A stretch of 64,000 nt of DNA from Microbacterium sp. LWO12-1.2 (GTDB lineage Bacteria; Actinomycetota; Actinomycetes; Actinomycetales; Microbacteriaceae). The stretch is from assembly GCF_040675875.1 (NCBI RefSeq), contig NZ_JBEGII010000001.1, positions 3,534,001 to 3,598,000 on the forward strand, read 5' to 3'. Shown in pieces: positions 1 through 7,841 of the stretch; the first letter of the stretch is position 1, and every line of letters starts with the position of its first letter. Made by a program: the position numbers and the translations under genes. Under the pieces are notes generated by a model. That model saw only the letters and a list, made by a program, of their open reading frames with translations. It did not search any database and was not told the DNA's origin.

Positions 1-43
1 GCTCCTCTCTGAGCCCTAACCGCGGTCTGTGCGGTGAACTGGA

Positions 44-53
44 GTTAGCTAAC
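44..53. promoter_or_regulatory. Perfect 10-bp palindrome upstream of the TetR gene
   Basis: The sequence GTTAGCTAAC is a perfect 10-bp palindrome about 100 bp before the TetR-family gene. Palindromes of this size with a central AGCT are common TetR-type operators. It may serve autoregulation or a divergent gene beyond the left edge. The role is inferred from position and symmetry only. Confidence 0.35.
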
Positions 54-155
54 CACGAGCAGATAGCACGGGGTGGACTCTGTGGCGATCCGAAGGGGGG
101 CTCTTCGACGGGTGGGTGGCCGGCGGGCCCTGTTGAACGTGAGTACGCTCGGAAG

Positions 156-725
156 GTGCCTCGTCCTCGCAGCGAAAGAGCGCGCCAGTCCGTTCTGGAG
201 GCGATGCGCGCCGCCCTGACCGCCGGAGGCTACGAGGCCGTGACGATCGAGGGGCTCGCGGAGTCCGCCGGGGTGTCGAAGCAGACGATCTACCGGTGGT
301 GGGGGTCGAAGGCGGCGATCCTGGGGGAGGCGCTCGTCGAGGGTTCGGTGCCGGGGGCGGATGTCGCCGTGCCGATGACTTCGGATCTAGCGGCTGACCT
401 GCGGGCGTGGTTCTCTGTGATGTCTGCGGGACTGGCGCGGCCCGAGGGTGTGGCGCTGGCGCGGGCGCTCATCGAGGTGACCGCCGCCGATCCCGCGTTG
501 GGGCTCGTGCTGAACGAGCGGCTGGCCGCGCCGATTCGCGAGTGGGTGACGGAGCGGGTCGTGCGCGGACGTGTGGCCGGTGACGTGCGGGCGGACGTGG
601 ATGCTGCCGCGATCGCGGATCAATTCATCGCGATGGCGAGCTATGCCGCGCTGATCGGGCAGCCGTTGAGTGCCGAGCGGGTCGAGGAGACGGTGGTGCG
701 GTTGTTGCGGGGGATTGGGGCGTAG
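156..725 (+). CDS. TetR/AcrR family transcriptional regulator
   Basis: This 189-residue protein has the TetR layout: an N-terminal DNA-binding domain of about 55 residues with the recognition segment SKQTIYRWWGSKAAIL, followed by an all-helical ligand-binding and dimerisation domain. The length is normal for the family. The chosen start is GTG, which places the first HTH helix at the usual distance from the N-terminus; a GGAAG tract lies directly before it, closer than ideal for a ribosome site. The gene stands alone, with the next gene on the same strand about 40 bp downstream and apparently unrelated. Its target may lie left of the window. Ligand and regulon are unknown. Confidence 0.9.
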   Translation: MPRPRSERARQSVLEAMRAALTAGGYEAVTIEGLAESAGVSKQTIYRWWGSKAAILGEALVEGSVPGADVAVPMTSDLAADLRAWFSVMSAGLARPEGVALARALIEVTAADPALGLVLNERLAAPIREWVTERVVRGRVAGDVRADVDAAAIADQFIAMASYAALIGQPLSAERVEETVVRLLRGIGA

Positions 726-767
726 TCGATCGCGAAGGTTCGGCCCGACCTCTGGGAGCATGGCTCC

Positions 768-1595
768 ATGAGCGACAGCGAATGGCTAGCGAAGCGCGGG
801 ATTATGATGACCGACGAACGGATCAGTGCCTACGGTGGATTCTCCGTCCCGGTTGAGTTCTTGGAGGATGCGGCCGCGCGAATCAATCGACAGGGCCTGC
901 CGATGCACTTGGCGCACGATCTCGCGAGGCCTCTCCGCGTGCGCAACGTGAGAGCTTATGTCCACGCTGAAGAAGGTGCGAATCAACTTTGGTGCGACCT
1001 AGAAGTTCATCGGGACGATGTTCGTTGGTTCGAAACGCTTCCCGGCATGTCCGTCACGATGACGTTCCCGATCGAGCGTGATGTCAGGTTGCGACGTGCT
1101 GCCCGGGGCGGTGTGACTATCAGCGCCGACCACGCCTGGTTTGATGATGACTCTCTTGTCGCAGCTGAATCTGCTTTGACCGTGGATGAGCGATGCGATG
1201 AGACGATTTCGATCAAGCGCGCCTACCAGTTTGGACTCGTCCCGGACCCGCAGATCTATGTCGACGTGGCCTATGCGGTTCTCCTATCTATCGGGGCGAA
1301 TGTTGTCTGGGACGGCGTGAAAGTGCTTTGGCGCCGCCGCCGGACACCCGAAGGGTCGTCAGCTGAGGTGCCCACGACGGTGAACTGGACGATCTCTACG
1401 CGTGAGCACTCCGTGACCGCGGTCATCAAGACCAGCGACGAGGCGACTGCTTCGAAGGCGATCGAATCCCTTGAACACGCAACTGCAGCTATTTTCGGTG
1501 CTGACGAAAAACAGGCAGAAGGCGTGTACGAGGGGAGCTCGAAGACAGTGATCGCGTGGGACGCTGATAGTTCTACCTGGACGCCACCACGCTGA
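768..1595 (+). CDS. Protein of unknown function
   Basis: I do not recognise this 275-residue protein. The N-terminal ~140 residues are rich in beta-type segments and contain GLPMHLAHDLARPL. A hydrophobic stretch near residues 166-182 (VDVAYAVLLSIGANVVWDG) could be a single membrane segment, and it is followed by the basic run WRRRR. The C-terminal ~80 residues look like a compact alpha/beta domain. It sits just before an oppositely oriented GmrSD-like gene at the edge of a defence island and looks less GC-rich than the neighbouring housekeeping genes, so it could be part of the acquired segment. A second ATG a few residues in (MMTDERIS) is an alternative start. Confidence 0.65.
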   Translation: MSDSEWLAKRGIMMTDERISAYGGFSVPVEFLEDAAARINRQGLPMHLAHDLARPLRVRNVRAYVHAEEGANQLWCDLEVHRDDVRWFETLPGMSVTMTFPIERDVRLRRAARGGVTISADHAWFDDDSLVAAESALTVDERCDETISIKRAYQFGLVPDPQIYVDVAYAVLLSIGANVVWDGVKVLWRRRRTPEGSSAEVPTTVNWTISTREHSVTAVIKTSDEATASKAIESLEHATAAIFGADEKQAEGVYEGSSKTVIAWDADSSTWTPPR

Positions 1596-1645
1596 GCGCG
1601 GGAGAGTCAGAGCGCTATGAGCGGGCTAGAGTCCAGGCCGCTATG

Positions 1646-3709
1646 TCAGGAGTCACCCTCCCCGACTAGCTCCAAGAGATCGTCGGTCGTCAGCTGCTGC
1701 TCGGCGTCTGCGTGTCCATGGGAGAGCTGCACACCTTCGGAGTCGAGCAGGGCAGCCGGGTCACGGTGGTCATCACCGTCATTCCACCTGAAGTCGTTCG
1801 CGACTCTCCCGTCCCAAGTGAGCACGCGGTATGGGTTCTCACAGTCTCGACAGGTCATGAGATGACGAGCCAGTGCTTGCGCTCCCGTGCCGACTGCTTC
1901 GGCAAGCGTGTTGTAACTCGTCCATCGCCCCGCGGGGAATGCGGCGAGGATCGAATGGGTCATTGACCAGTCGAACCGGCGCGAGTCATCGAACTTTCGT
2001 CGATACTCATCGATCTCGGACTCCGAGAGTGACGGACGCGCCCAAATCCCGACGGCTTGTTGGGCCAAGCGCTCCGCGCGCCGCTCAATCCCTGTGGCGT
2101 CCCAAGTGTCCAATTGTCCGAGACCGTGGTTCAGACGAAGGGGACTCTCGCGGAAACCACCTTCCATGTCTCGCTTCTCGCCGAAGGGCCGATCGGAGTA
2201 CTCCGGGTTGTAACCAGTGAGGGTCAGGTTGCCCAACGTGTGAAGGTACCGGTCGTGGATGGTCTCCCAATCTGTACCCAGGGCTTCCTGCCATGCATGG
2301 TTGGCGTTCTGCGGCATGATGTGTTCGATCGTGTACTCGGCCGTCGATACCTCTTCCTTCCGCCCATGGTTCTCCATGGTGCGGAAGAAGTAGCCGCGCC
2401 GCTTCAGGTGATACATGTCCGTCGACTTGAGAGCCTCCTTGAACTCCTCATCGCTGGGGAATCGGCGGTAGTCCGGAAGCGTGAGCAGGCGTCCGCGCAC
2501 GCTTCCGACGTAGTCCTGCTGGTCGATTGCTGCGGCCAAGGTCGCGAAAGTCTTGTTGAGGCTGTTGGTCGGAATCCGGCACACAGCTCGGCGGAACAGA
2601 TAGGCGATGATCGTGTCCAGGAGCTCCGCGAACTCAGCACTCGACAGGTGGCCGTCCGCGTAGTCGGCATAGAGTCGCAGTTGGAACGGGTACGTGACCG
2701 TTGCCAGTTGGTCGAGCTCGCGGAAGCGCTTGGCCAGCAACGGGTCGAGCTCGTTATCGAGCGCCATGGCAGCGAACCAGCTTGCGTTGCGGCTCAGCTC
2801 CACGACTAGTTCGTCGCGGGTCATCCCGTGCTCTGCCTGTCCGGCAGCGTAGTCCTTGAAGGCGTCATAGATCTCGTCGAGCCGAGGGATGCTCAGCGTC
2901 TTCACCGTCAGGAAGTGGCGAACGAACTCGTCGAATCGGGGCTCGTTCGTTCCCTGGAACTCCTTCTCCATCGGGAACCAGTAGTCCTCATACAGACGTT
3001 CCTGCCGGGCTGGCGGAAGGTCCATGAGTACGAAGTTTCGGATCAAGTCAGCCTCGGAGAGTCGTTTGCCGGTCGCGTTCATCGACTCGAAGACGAGCTG
3101 CGGGTCGTCAGTGCCGCGGGTGAGTTTCACATCCACGACGACGAGCTTCGAGAGCCCGCGGCAGACATCGATGACCGTCTCCGCGTCTGCGCGGCTTAGC
3201 TGGTCGATGAAGAACGCGTGGTTCTCGATGATCCTCGAGTCCGACGCCGGCAGCGGTGCATTACTGACGACAGCCTTCAGTGCTTCCTTGTCTCGCTTCG
3301 AGAGCATCAGCTTGAAGAAGTCATCGCCCGACTCATAAGGGTTCGTCAGATACAGGCCACGGATCTTCTGTGGAGCGAAACCGGCGACAGGCTCGCGCTC
3401 GTCGTCAGGTAGTTCGTCGAGGTGTGCCGCGAGAGCAGCGAGAAGCAGCGTCACCGTCGTCACGCGCTGCTGGCCGTCGATGATCAGGTCAGGTTCCCGA
3501 GAAGTCGTAGTCCCCTGATCTTTCTCGATGTAGACGATCGAGCCCGTGAAATGGTTGCTCAGCCCATTGCGCGCTCCTGCGCGAACGATGTCAGTCCACA
3601 ATTGCGCGCATTCCGCGATGCCCCATGAGTAGACACGCTGATAGATCGGTACGACGAACCGCTCACTCTTCTTCAGCAGCTCCAACAGATTGGCATCAAC
3701 AGCCTTCAA
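1646..3709 (-). CDS. DUF262/DUF1524 (GmrSD-like) nuclease with alkyltransferase-like C-terminal domain
   Basis: This 687-residue protein starts with a DUF262 domain (VVPIYQRVYSW near residue 20 and the IDGQQRVTT motif at about 77-85, the nucleotide-binding ParB/Srx-like signature). It continues into a DUF1524 HNH-type nuclease region (IEHIMPQ near 457, then TLGNLTL). This is the layout of GmrSD type IV restriction enzymes, which cut modified DNA. Residues ~585-665 look like the DNA-binding domain of O6-alkylguanine transferases (FPAGRWTSYNTLAEAVG, then NPYRVLTWDGRV where PCHRV would be), without the reactive cysteine. The start is TTG, supported by GGAGG five bases upstream (complement of 3714-3719). 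It probably recognises or restricts foreign modified DNA. The C-terminal fusion is an inference from motif order. Confidence 0.85.
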   Translation of the reverse strand: MKAVDANLLELLKKSERFVVPIYQRVYSWGIAECAQLWTDIVRAGARNGLSNHFTGSIVYIEKDQGTTTSREPDLIIDGQQRVTTVTLLLAALAAHLDELPDDEREPVAGFAPQKIRGLYLTNPYESGDDFFKLMLSKRDKEALKAVVSNAPLPASDSRIIENHAFFIDQLSRADAETVIDVCRGLSKLVVVDVKLTRGTDDPQLVFESMNATGKRLSEADLIRNFVLMDLPPARQERLYEDYWFPMEKEFQGTNEPRFDEFVRHFLTVKTLSIPRLDEIYDAFKDYAAGQAEHGMTRDELVVELSRNASWFAAMALDNELDPLLAKRFRELDQLATVTYPFQLRLYADYADGHLSSAEFAELLDTIIAYLFRRAVCRIPTNSLNKTFATLAAAIDQQDYVGSVRGRLLTLPDYRRFPSDEEFKEALKSTDMYHLKRRGYFFRTMENHGRKEEVSTAEYTIEHIMPQNANHAWQEALGTDWETIHDRYLHTLGNLTLTGYNPEYSDRPFGEKRDMEGGFRESPLRLNHGLGQLDTWDATGIERRAERLAQQAVGIWARPSLSESEIDEYRRKFDDSRRFDWSMTHSILAAFPAGRWTSYNTLAEAVGTGAQALARHLMTCRDCENPYRVLTWDGRVANDFRWNDGDDHRDPAALLDSEGVQLSHGHADAEQQLTTDDLLELVGEGDS

Positions 3710-3813
3710 AGCGTCCTCCGGTTGCGTGTCTAGCGACGCCTCGATGCGGCGAAGTGCAGTTCATCCCGAGAGTATCGCCGCGTTGCCTTTTCCATCGGCT
3801 AACGCTCCACCAG

Positions 3814-4308
3814 TTACCCGTTCTTGGCAACCGTCCGCCCATCCGCAAACCGCGCCTGCGCCCGATCCTGACGCCGTGGGACCTCGACGAGCTCCGTCGC
3901 CTTCGCCAAACCCATCGGCTTCGTCGATGCGTACACGCTCTCGGCGGTGTCGATGAGGAAGGTCTCGTGCCAGATGCCGACTGCTCCCGGAGCCTTGCGC
4001 GCCATCTTGTTGAAGCGGGTCCAGGCAGGACGGTGCTCCTGCGACGGGTTGGATGCGTAGGCGTAGAGCTTGTCGATCGATGACCAGTACTGCACCACGT
4101 AGGGTCCGCCGGCGCCGAAGAGCAGGCGGAAGCCGAGCATGCCCGAGTCTGTGTCGATGGAGAGCTCGCGCAGCATCCGCGGCATGGCGAGGAAGGGCGG
4201 CAACCAGAGGTCGGGGCGCCACCAGCGGTTGATCTGCATCCCGATGTGGAACACGACGAGTTCGCCTTCGTGGCGGTGGGTCATGCGGCCCGGGATGATC
4301 TTCGACAT
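3814..4308 (-). CDS. DUF4188 family protein
   Basis: This 164-residue protein matches the DUF4188 pattern: MTHRHEGELVVFHIGMQINRWWRPDLWLP near the start, then repeated aromatic residues and VVQYWSSIDKLYAYA. Members are sometimes annotated as monooxygenase-like (dimeric alpha/beta barrel fold), but the function is not established. The start at MSKIIPG has AAGAGGAG about six bases upstream; an open frame continues upstream over the MerR gene but is not credible. It is divergent from the MerR regulator gene, and the 72-bp gap between them is filled with overlapping palindromes, so the two genes are probably co-regulated by that regulator. Confidence 0.85.
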   Translation of the reverse strand: MSKIIPGRMTHRHEGELVVFHIGMQINRWWRPDLWLPPFLAMPRMLRELSIDTDSGMLGFRLLFGAGGPYVVQYWSSIDKLYAYASNPSQEHRPAWTRFNKMARKAPGAVGIWHETFLIDTAESVYASTKPMGLAKATELVEVPRRQDRAQARFADGRTVAKNG

Positions 4309-4325
4309 GATGACTCCTCTTGATT

Positions 4326-4364
4326 GGATAGCGTCACTATCCATAATGGATAGCGCTACTATCG
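4326..4364. promoter_or_regulatory. Overlapping palindromic operator between DUF4188 and MerR genes
   Basis: Three overlapping dyads share alternating GATAG/CTATC half-sites. GGATAG-N5-CTATCC spans 4326-4342, the perfect palindrome CTATCCATAATGGATAG spans 4337-4353, and GATAG-N5-CTATC spans 4349-4363. This lies between two divergent starts, so it is the likely operator and promoter region for both. Binding by the adjacent MerR-type protein is inferred from position; MerR proteins typically bind dyads between the -35 and -10 elements. Confidence 0.7.
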
Positions 4365-4380
4365 AAGTCAAGAGGTGGCC

Positions 4381-5004
4381 ATGAGAATTTCCGAACTGTC
4401 CGCGCAGACGGGCGTGACCGTGCCGACGATCAAGTACTACCTGCGCGAGGCTCTGCTGCCCGAGGGTGAGCGCAGCGCGCCGACTCAGGCCGCGTACGGC
4501 GAGAAGCACGTCGAGCGGCTGCGGGTGATCCGCGCGCTGCTCGACGCGGGCGTGAGCATCGCCGAGACGCGGCGGGTGTTGGCGGCGCTGGATGACCCGC
4601 CGGAGAACCCGCACGATTTGCTCGGAACGGCGCATGCGGCGATCACTCCCCCGGTGGATGAGGAGTTGGATCTGACCGGCGCTGAGCGGCTCGTCGAGGG
4701 GCTCGGGTGGAAGTCCGGGATGTGCGATGAGGCAGTGCTCCACGCGGTCGCCCGGGCGTTGCAAGGGCTGGAGCGAGCCGGATTCACCGTGCCGCATGCG
4801 GCGATGGCGGAGTACCTTGCCAGTGCGCGGCGGATCGCGGATGCCGAGCTCGCCGGGGTGCCGGACGAGTCCGCGGAGGCTGCGGTGCGGTACGTGGTGC
4901 TGGGGTCGGTGCTGGTGGAGCCGTTGTTGTTGGCGCTGCGGCGGGTGGCGCAGCAGGTGAGTTCGGGGGAGAGGTTTGGCGAGAGGCCGGATCGGCTTCG
5001 GTGA
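4381..5004 (+). CDS. MerR family transcriptional regulator
   Basis: The 207-residue product begins MRISELSAQTGVTVPTIKYYLREALLP, a MerR winged-helix domain, followed by the dimerisation helix (VERLRVIRALLDAGVSIAETRRVLAAL). The remaining ~120 residues are a helical C-terminal domain without the cysteine pattern of metal sensors, so it probably senses a small molecule or acts as a TipA-like regulator. I chose the ATG preceded by AGAGG at five bases; a GTG six bases earlier overlaps that ribosome site. It is transcribed away from the DUF4188 gene and probably controls both through the palindromes between them. Confidence 0.9.
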   Translation: MRISELSAQTGVTVPTIKYYLREALLPEGERSAPTQAAYGEKHVERLRVIRALLDAGVSIAETRRVLAALDDPPENPHDLLGTAHAAITPPVDEELDLTGAERLVEGLGWKSGMCDEAVLHAVARALQGLERAGFTVPHAAMAEYLASARRIADAELAGVPDESAEAAVRYVVLGSVLVEPLLLALRRVAQQVSSGERFGERPDRLR

Positions 5005-5036
5005 TCTGGCCGCTGCGCTCTATGCCCGTCTGGTGA

Positions 5037-5465
5037 AAACTGCCGTCGCGCGGATGCTGCGCAGGGTTCGACGATGGCGTCGAGATCCGCTTCAGGGAGA
5101 GGGGGCTGGGGCCCGACGGCTTCGCAGAAGACCTCATCGACGAGCTCGAAATCATCAATCGCGGATCCTACCCTGGCGCAGCGCGAGCGACCATTGTGCC
5201 TACGAGGTTCGCGAGCCGACCCTGGGCAGCGAAGACAGCCGCATGGTGTGGGTGTCGCATCATCGAAGCGACGGTGCGCGTCGACTCATTGAGCGCGCTG
5301 CGGTCTGAACGTCGCGAGAATGTGAATCGCGTCGACGTCAGAGAGTGGGCGCGCCTCCAGCTGGAACTGTGGGCAGCCAAAGGTGCAGGCGCCAAGGAGT
5401 TCGAAGGCATTCTGGCCATGCCATTCAAGGCGAGTGTCGAGGGCTGGATGCTCCACAGGCCCTAG
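5037..5465 (+). pseudogene. Possible 5'-truncated coding remnant of unknown family
   Basis: A continuous reading frame of about 140 codons follows a TGA at 5034. It has protein-like composition (FDDGVEIRFRERG, GFAEDLIDELEIINRGSYPG, REWARLQLELWAAKGAGAKEF). The first GTG in frame is only at 5196 and no ATG lies near the beginning. This suggests a gene that has lost its 5' end, or a short ORF beginning at 5196. I do not recognise the family. The rest of 5005-5619 holds no other gene that I can support, and presumably contains the promoter of the restriction operon at 5620. Confidence 0.35.
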
Positions 5466-5619
5466 CTTTCAGACCCGAGGTGCCGGCGGCGACCCGCCGT
5501 CCGCGCTAGAGGGCGGTGGCGCGGTGTCTACACTCGGTGTCGCCGGCTCACCGTAGGGTAGGCCGTAGCGGGAGATGTGTAACGTCGCACGCATTGGGCC
5601 CCGCGTATAGGGGTAGTGA

Positions 5620-6312
5620 ATGCCAGTTCTTACTGAGACGGGACGACAGATGACGAGTGCGCCGAACGAGCGCCATCGCGGGCAAATCAAGTCCCGTGAG
5701 CGCGTGCGAGACCTCGCAGAGGTATACACGCACCAACGCGAGGTCAACGCGATGCTCGACCTCGTCCCGGACATGTTCCCGACGGACGAGAATCCCGGAA
5801 ACACCGACCGGAAGTTCCTCGAACCGGCATGCGGATCGGGCAACTTCCTCGAGGAGATTCTGCAGCGCAAGCTCGCTTTCGTCACCACTGAGCGCTACGG
5901 GATGGGGCAGCGATACGAGCACCGTATTCTTCGCGCCCTCGCTAGCGTCTACGCCGTCGACATCAACGACGAGAACGTCGAGGAATCGCGGGACCGCCTG
6001 CGCGCGGTCATCAATTCTCACATCGACAACGACATGAACACCAAGGCTGTTTCGTCCGAGTTCTCCGATGCCGTCGACGTCATCCTTACGACCAACATCG
6101 TGCTGGGCGACACGATGACCAAGCGGGCAGACATCACCTTCGTCGACTACAAGGCGGGAAAGGGTGGCACCTTCACTCGTGAGTGGTCACCCCTCGATTC
6201 GCACAACGAAGGTCTGTTCGCCATGTTCGCCCCGGTCGATGAGATGCCTGTCCACTATCGTGACCTCCTCGCCAACCCTGGGCCCACGACTACGAAGGCG
6301 GCCACTCGATGA
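5620..6312 (+). CDS. N6-adenine DNA methyltransferase-like protein (motif I subunit)
   Basis: The 230-residue protein carries a clear SAM-binding motif I (FLEPACGSGNFLEEIL, residues 66-81) and an acidic motif II strand (VYAVDINDENVEESRDRL). It ends before any NPPY/F catalytic motif, so it is shorter than a stand-alone amino-methylase. It may be one half of a split enzyme or a specialised partner. ATG at 5620 has AGGGG about six bases upstream; ATG 5650 is an alternative. Its stop overlaps the start of the next gene (ATGA), so translation is probably coupled. Operon context with a second methylase and a nuclease-helicase indicates a restriction-modification role. Confidence 0.85.
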   Translation: MPVLTETGRQMTSAPNERHRGQIKSRERVRDLAEVYTHQREVNAMLDLVPDMFPTDENPGNTDRKFLEPACGSGNFLEEILQRKLAFVTTERYGMGQRYEHRILRALASVYAVDINDENVEESRDRLRAVINSHIDNDMNTKAVSSEFSDAVDVILTTNIVLGDTMTKRADITFVDYKAGKGGTFTREWSPLDSHNEGLFAMFAPVDEMPVHYRDLLANPGPTTTKAATR

Positions 6313-7841
6313 GCATGACTGCCGCGTCCCGGAGGCACATCCCGGACATCCTCGACTGCCTCGCGCAACTCTCGAACGACGAGGTTCCCACTCCTCCGAA
6401 GTTTGCAAACCAGATGCTCGACCTCCTCCCTGGCGAGGCATGGAGTGACCCGAACCTGAAGTGGCTGGACCCGTTCGTGAAGTCGGGAGTGTTTCTGCGT
6501 GAGGTCGCCACCCGGCTCCTCTCAGGCCTCACCGAATGGGAACCGGACTTCGAGAAGCGACGCGATCACATCTTCCGCAACATGCTCTACGGCACCTCGA
6601 TCACTGAGATGACCGGACTACTTGCGCGACGCAGCCTCTACTACTCGCGCGATGCGTCCGGCGAGATGTCAGTCATCAAGTTCGCGAGTCCCGACGGCAA
6701 CGTGCCGTTCGTGCCGGCGAAGCACACATTCAAGAAAGCGCGTTGCGTCATCTGCGGTGCGCCTGAAGACCTTGAGCGCGGCGACTCACGCGAGAACCAC
6801 GCGTACTCATTCATCCACGGGGCCTACCCCATCGAGGAGCTGAAAGACATGAAGTTTGACGTCATTGTCGGAAATCCCCCGTTCCAAATCGACGACGGCG
6901 GGCACAACGCGAGTGCGACGCCGATCTACCAACACTTCGTCGAAGCAGCCATCGACATGGGTCCGCGCTATGTGCTCATGATTACCCCGTCGCGCTGGTT
7001 CGGCGGCGGCAAGGGTCTCGACAAGTATCGCGAACGCATGCTCAACGACCGGCACATGCAGCACCTGGTCGACTACCCCAAGCTGTACGACGGTTTCCCC
7101 GGGGTCAAGATTCGTGGAGGCGTCTCGTACTTCCTCTGGAACCGGGACTACGAGGGCCCCTGCAACATTCAGACCATGTGGGACGGAAAACCAGTGGGTG
7201 AGCCCGTCGCGCGGTACCTCAACGCGTATGACGTACTTGTCCGACGTAATGAAGCTGTGTCCATCCTCGAGAAGGTTCGCGCGAAGGGCGAGCCCACGCT
7301 GAACAATCGCGTCTCGAGCGCGAAGCCCTTTGGTCTCCGCACGTTCTTTCACGGGGCGCCGAAGCCGGACGGACTCTCGAACCCTGTGAAGCTCTACGGG
7401 TCGCAGCGAGTGTCGTGGGTCGAACGTGCAGACATTCCTCAGAACGACGCGTGGGTCGACGACTGGAAGGTGCTCATGACCGCCGTTCAGGGCACCAGCG
7501 CCGCGGTGGAGACCATGTTCCTGGGAAAGCCCATCGTCGCGGCGCCCGGTAGTGCTTCGACCGAGACCTACCTGGTCACCGGGCGATTCGATGGATTTGC
7601 CGAGGCCGAGTGGTTCGCAGGCTATCTTCGCACACGGTTCGCCCGGTTTCTCGTTTCCCTGCGCAAGTCAACGCAGCACGCGACACGCGATGTCTACTCG
7701 TTCATCCCGGACCTGCCGATGGATCGGCAGTGGACAGACGATAAGCTCTACGAGCGGTACGGACTCACCGATGAGGAAGTCGCGTTTATCGAATCTCAAG
7801 TCAAGGAGATGCCGTCGAACGCGCAGGTGGTGGACGAGTGA
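6309..7841 (+). CDS. Eco57I-type N6-adenine DNA methyltransferase
   Basis: This 510-residue protein has a variant motif I (KWLDPFVKSGVFLREVATRL, 51-70), a four-cysteine-poor insert with CVICG (146-150), and the catalytic motif IV DVIVGNPPF (184-192). This is the order of Eco57I/N6-adenine methylases. The C-terminal ~250 residues, including RYVLMITPSRWFGGGKGLDKYRERM, probably contain target recognition. It is the second gene of the operon and overlaps both neighbours by 4 bp. It presumably methylates host DNA to protect it from the nuclease-helicase encoded next. Two methylases side by side would fit an asymmetric recognition site in which each strand needs its own enzyme, but that is inference. 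Confidence 0.88.
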   Translation: MSMTAASRRHIPDILDCLAQLSNDEVPTPPKFANQMLDLLPGEAWSDPNLKWLDPFVKSGVFLREVATRLLSGLTEWEPDFEKRRDHIFRNMLYGTSITEMTGLLARRSLYYSRDASGEMSVIKFASPDGNVPFVPAKHTFKKARCVICGAPEDLERGDSRENHAYSFIHGAYPIEELKDMKFDVIVGNPPFQIDDGGHNASATPIYQHFVEAAIDMGPRYVLMITPSRWFGGGKGLDKYRERMLNDRHMQHLVDYPKLYDGFPGVKIRGGVSYFLWNRDYEGPCNIQTMWDGKPVGEPVARYLNAYDVLVRRNEAVSILEKVRAKGEPTLNNRVSSAKPFGLRTFFHGAPKPDGLSNPVKLYGSQRVSWVERADIPQNDAWVDDWKVLMTAVQGTSAAVETMFLGKPIVAAPGSASTETYLVTGRFDGFAEAEWFAGYLRTRFARFLVSLRKSTQHATRDVYSFIPDLPMDRQWTDDKLYERYGLTDEEVAFIESQVKEMPSNAQVVDE

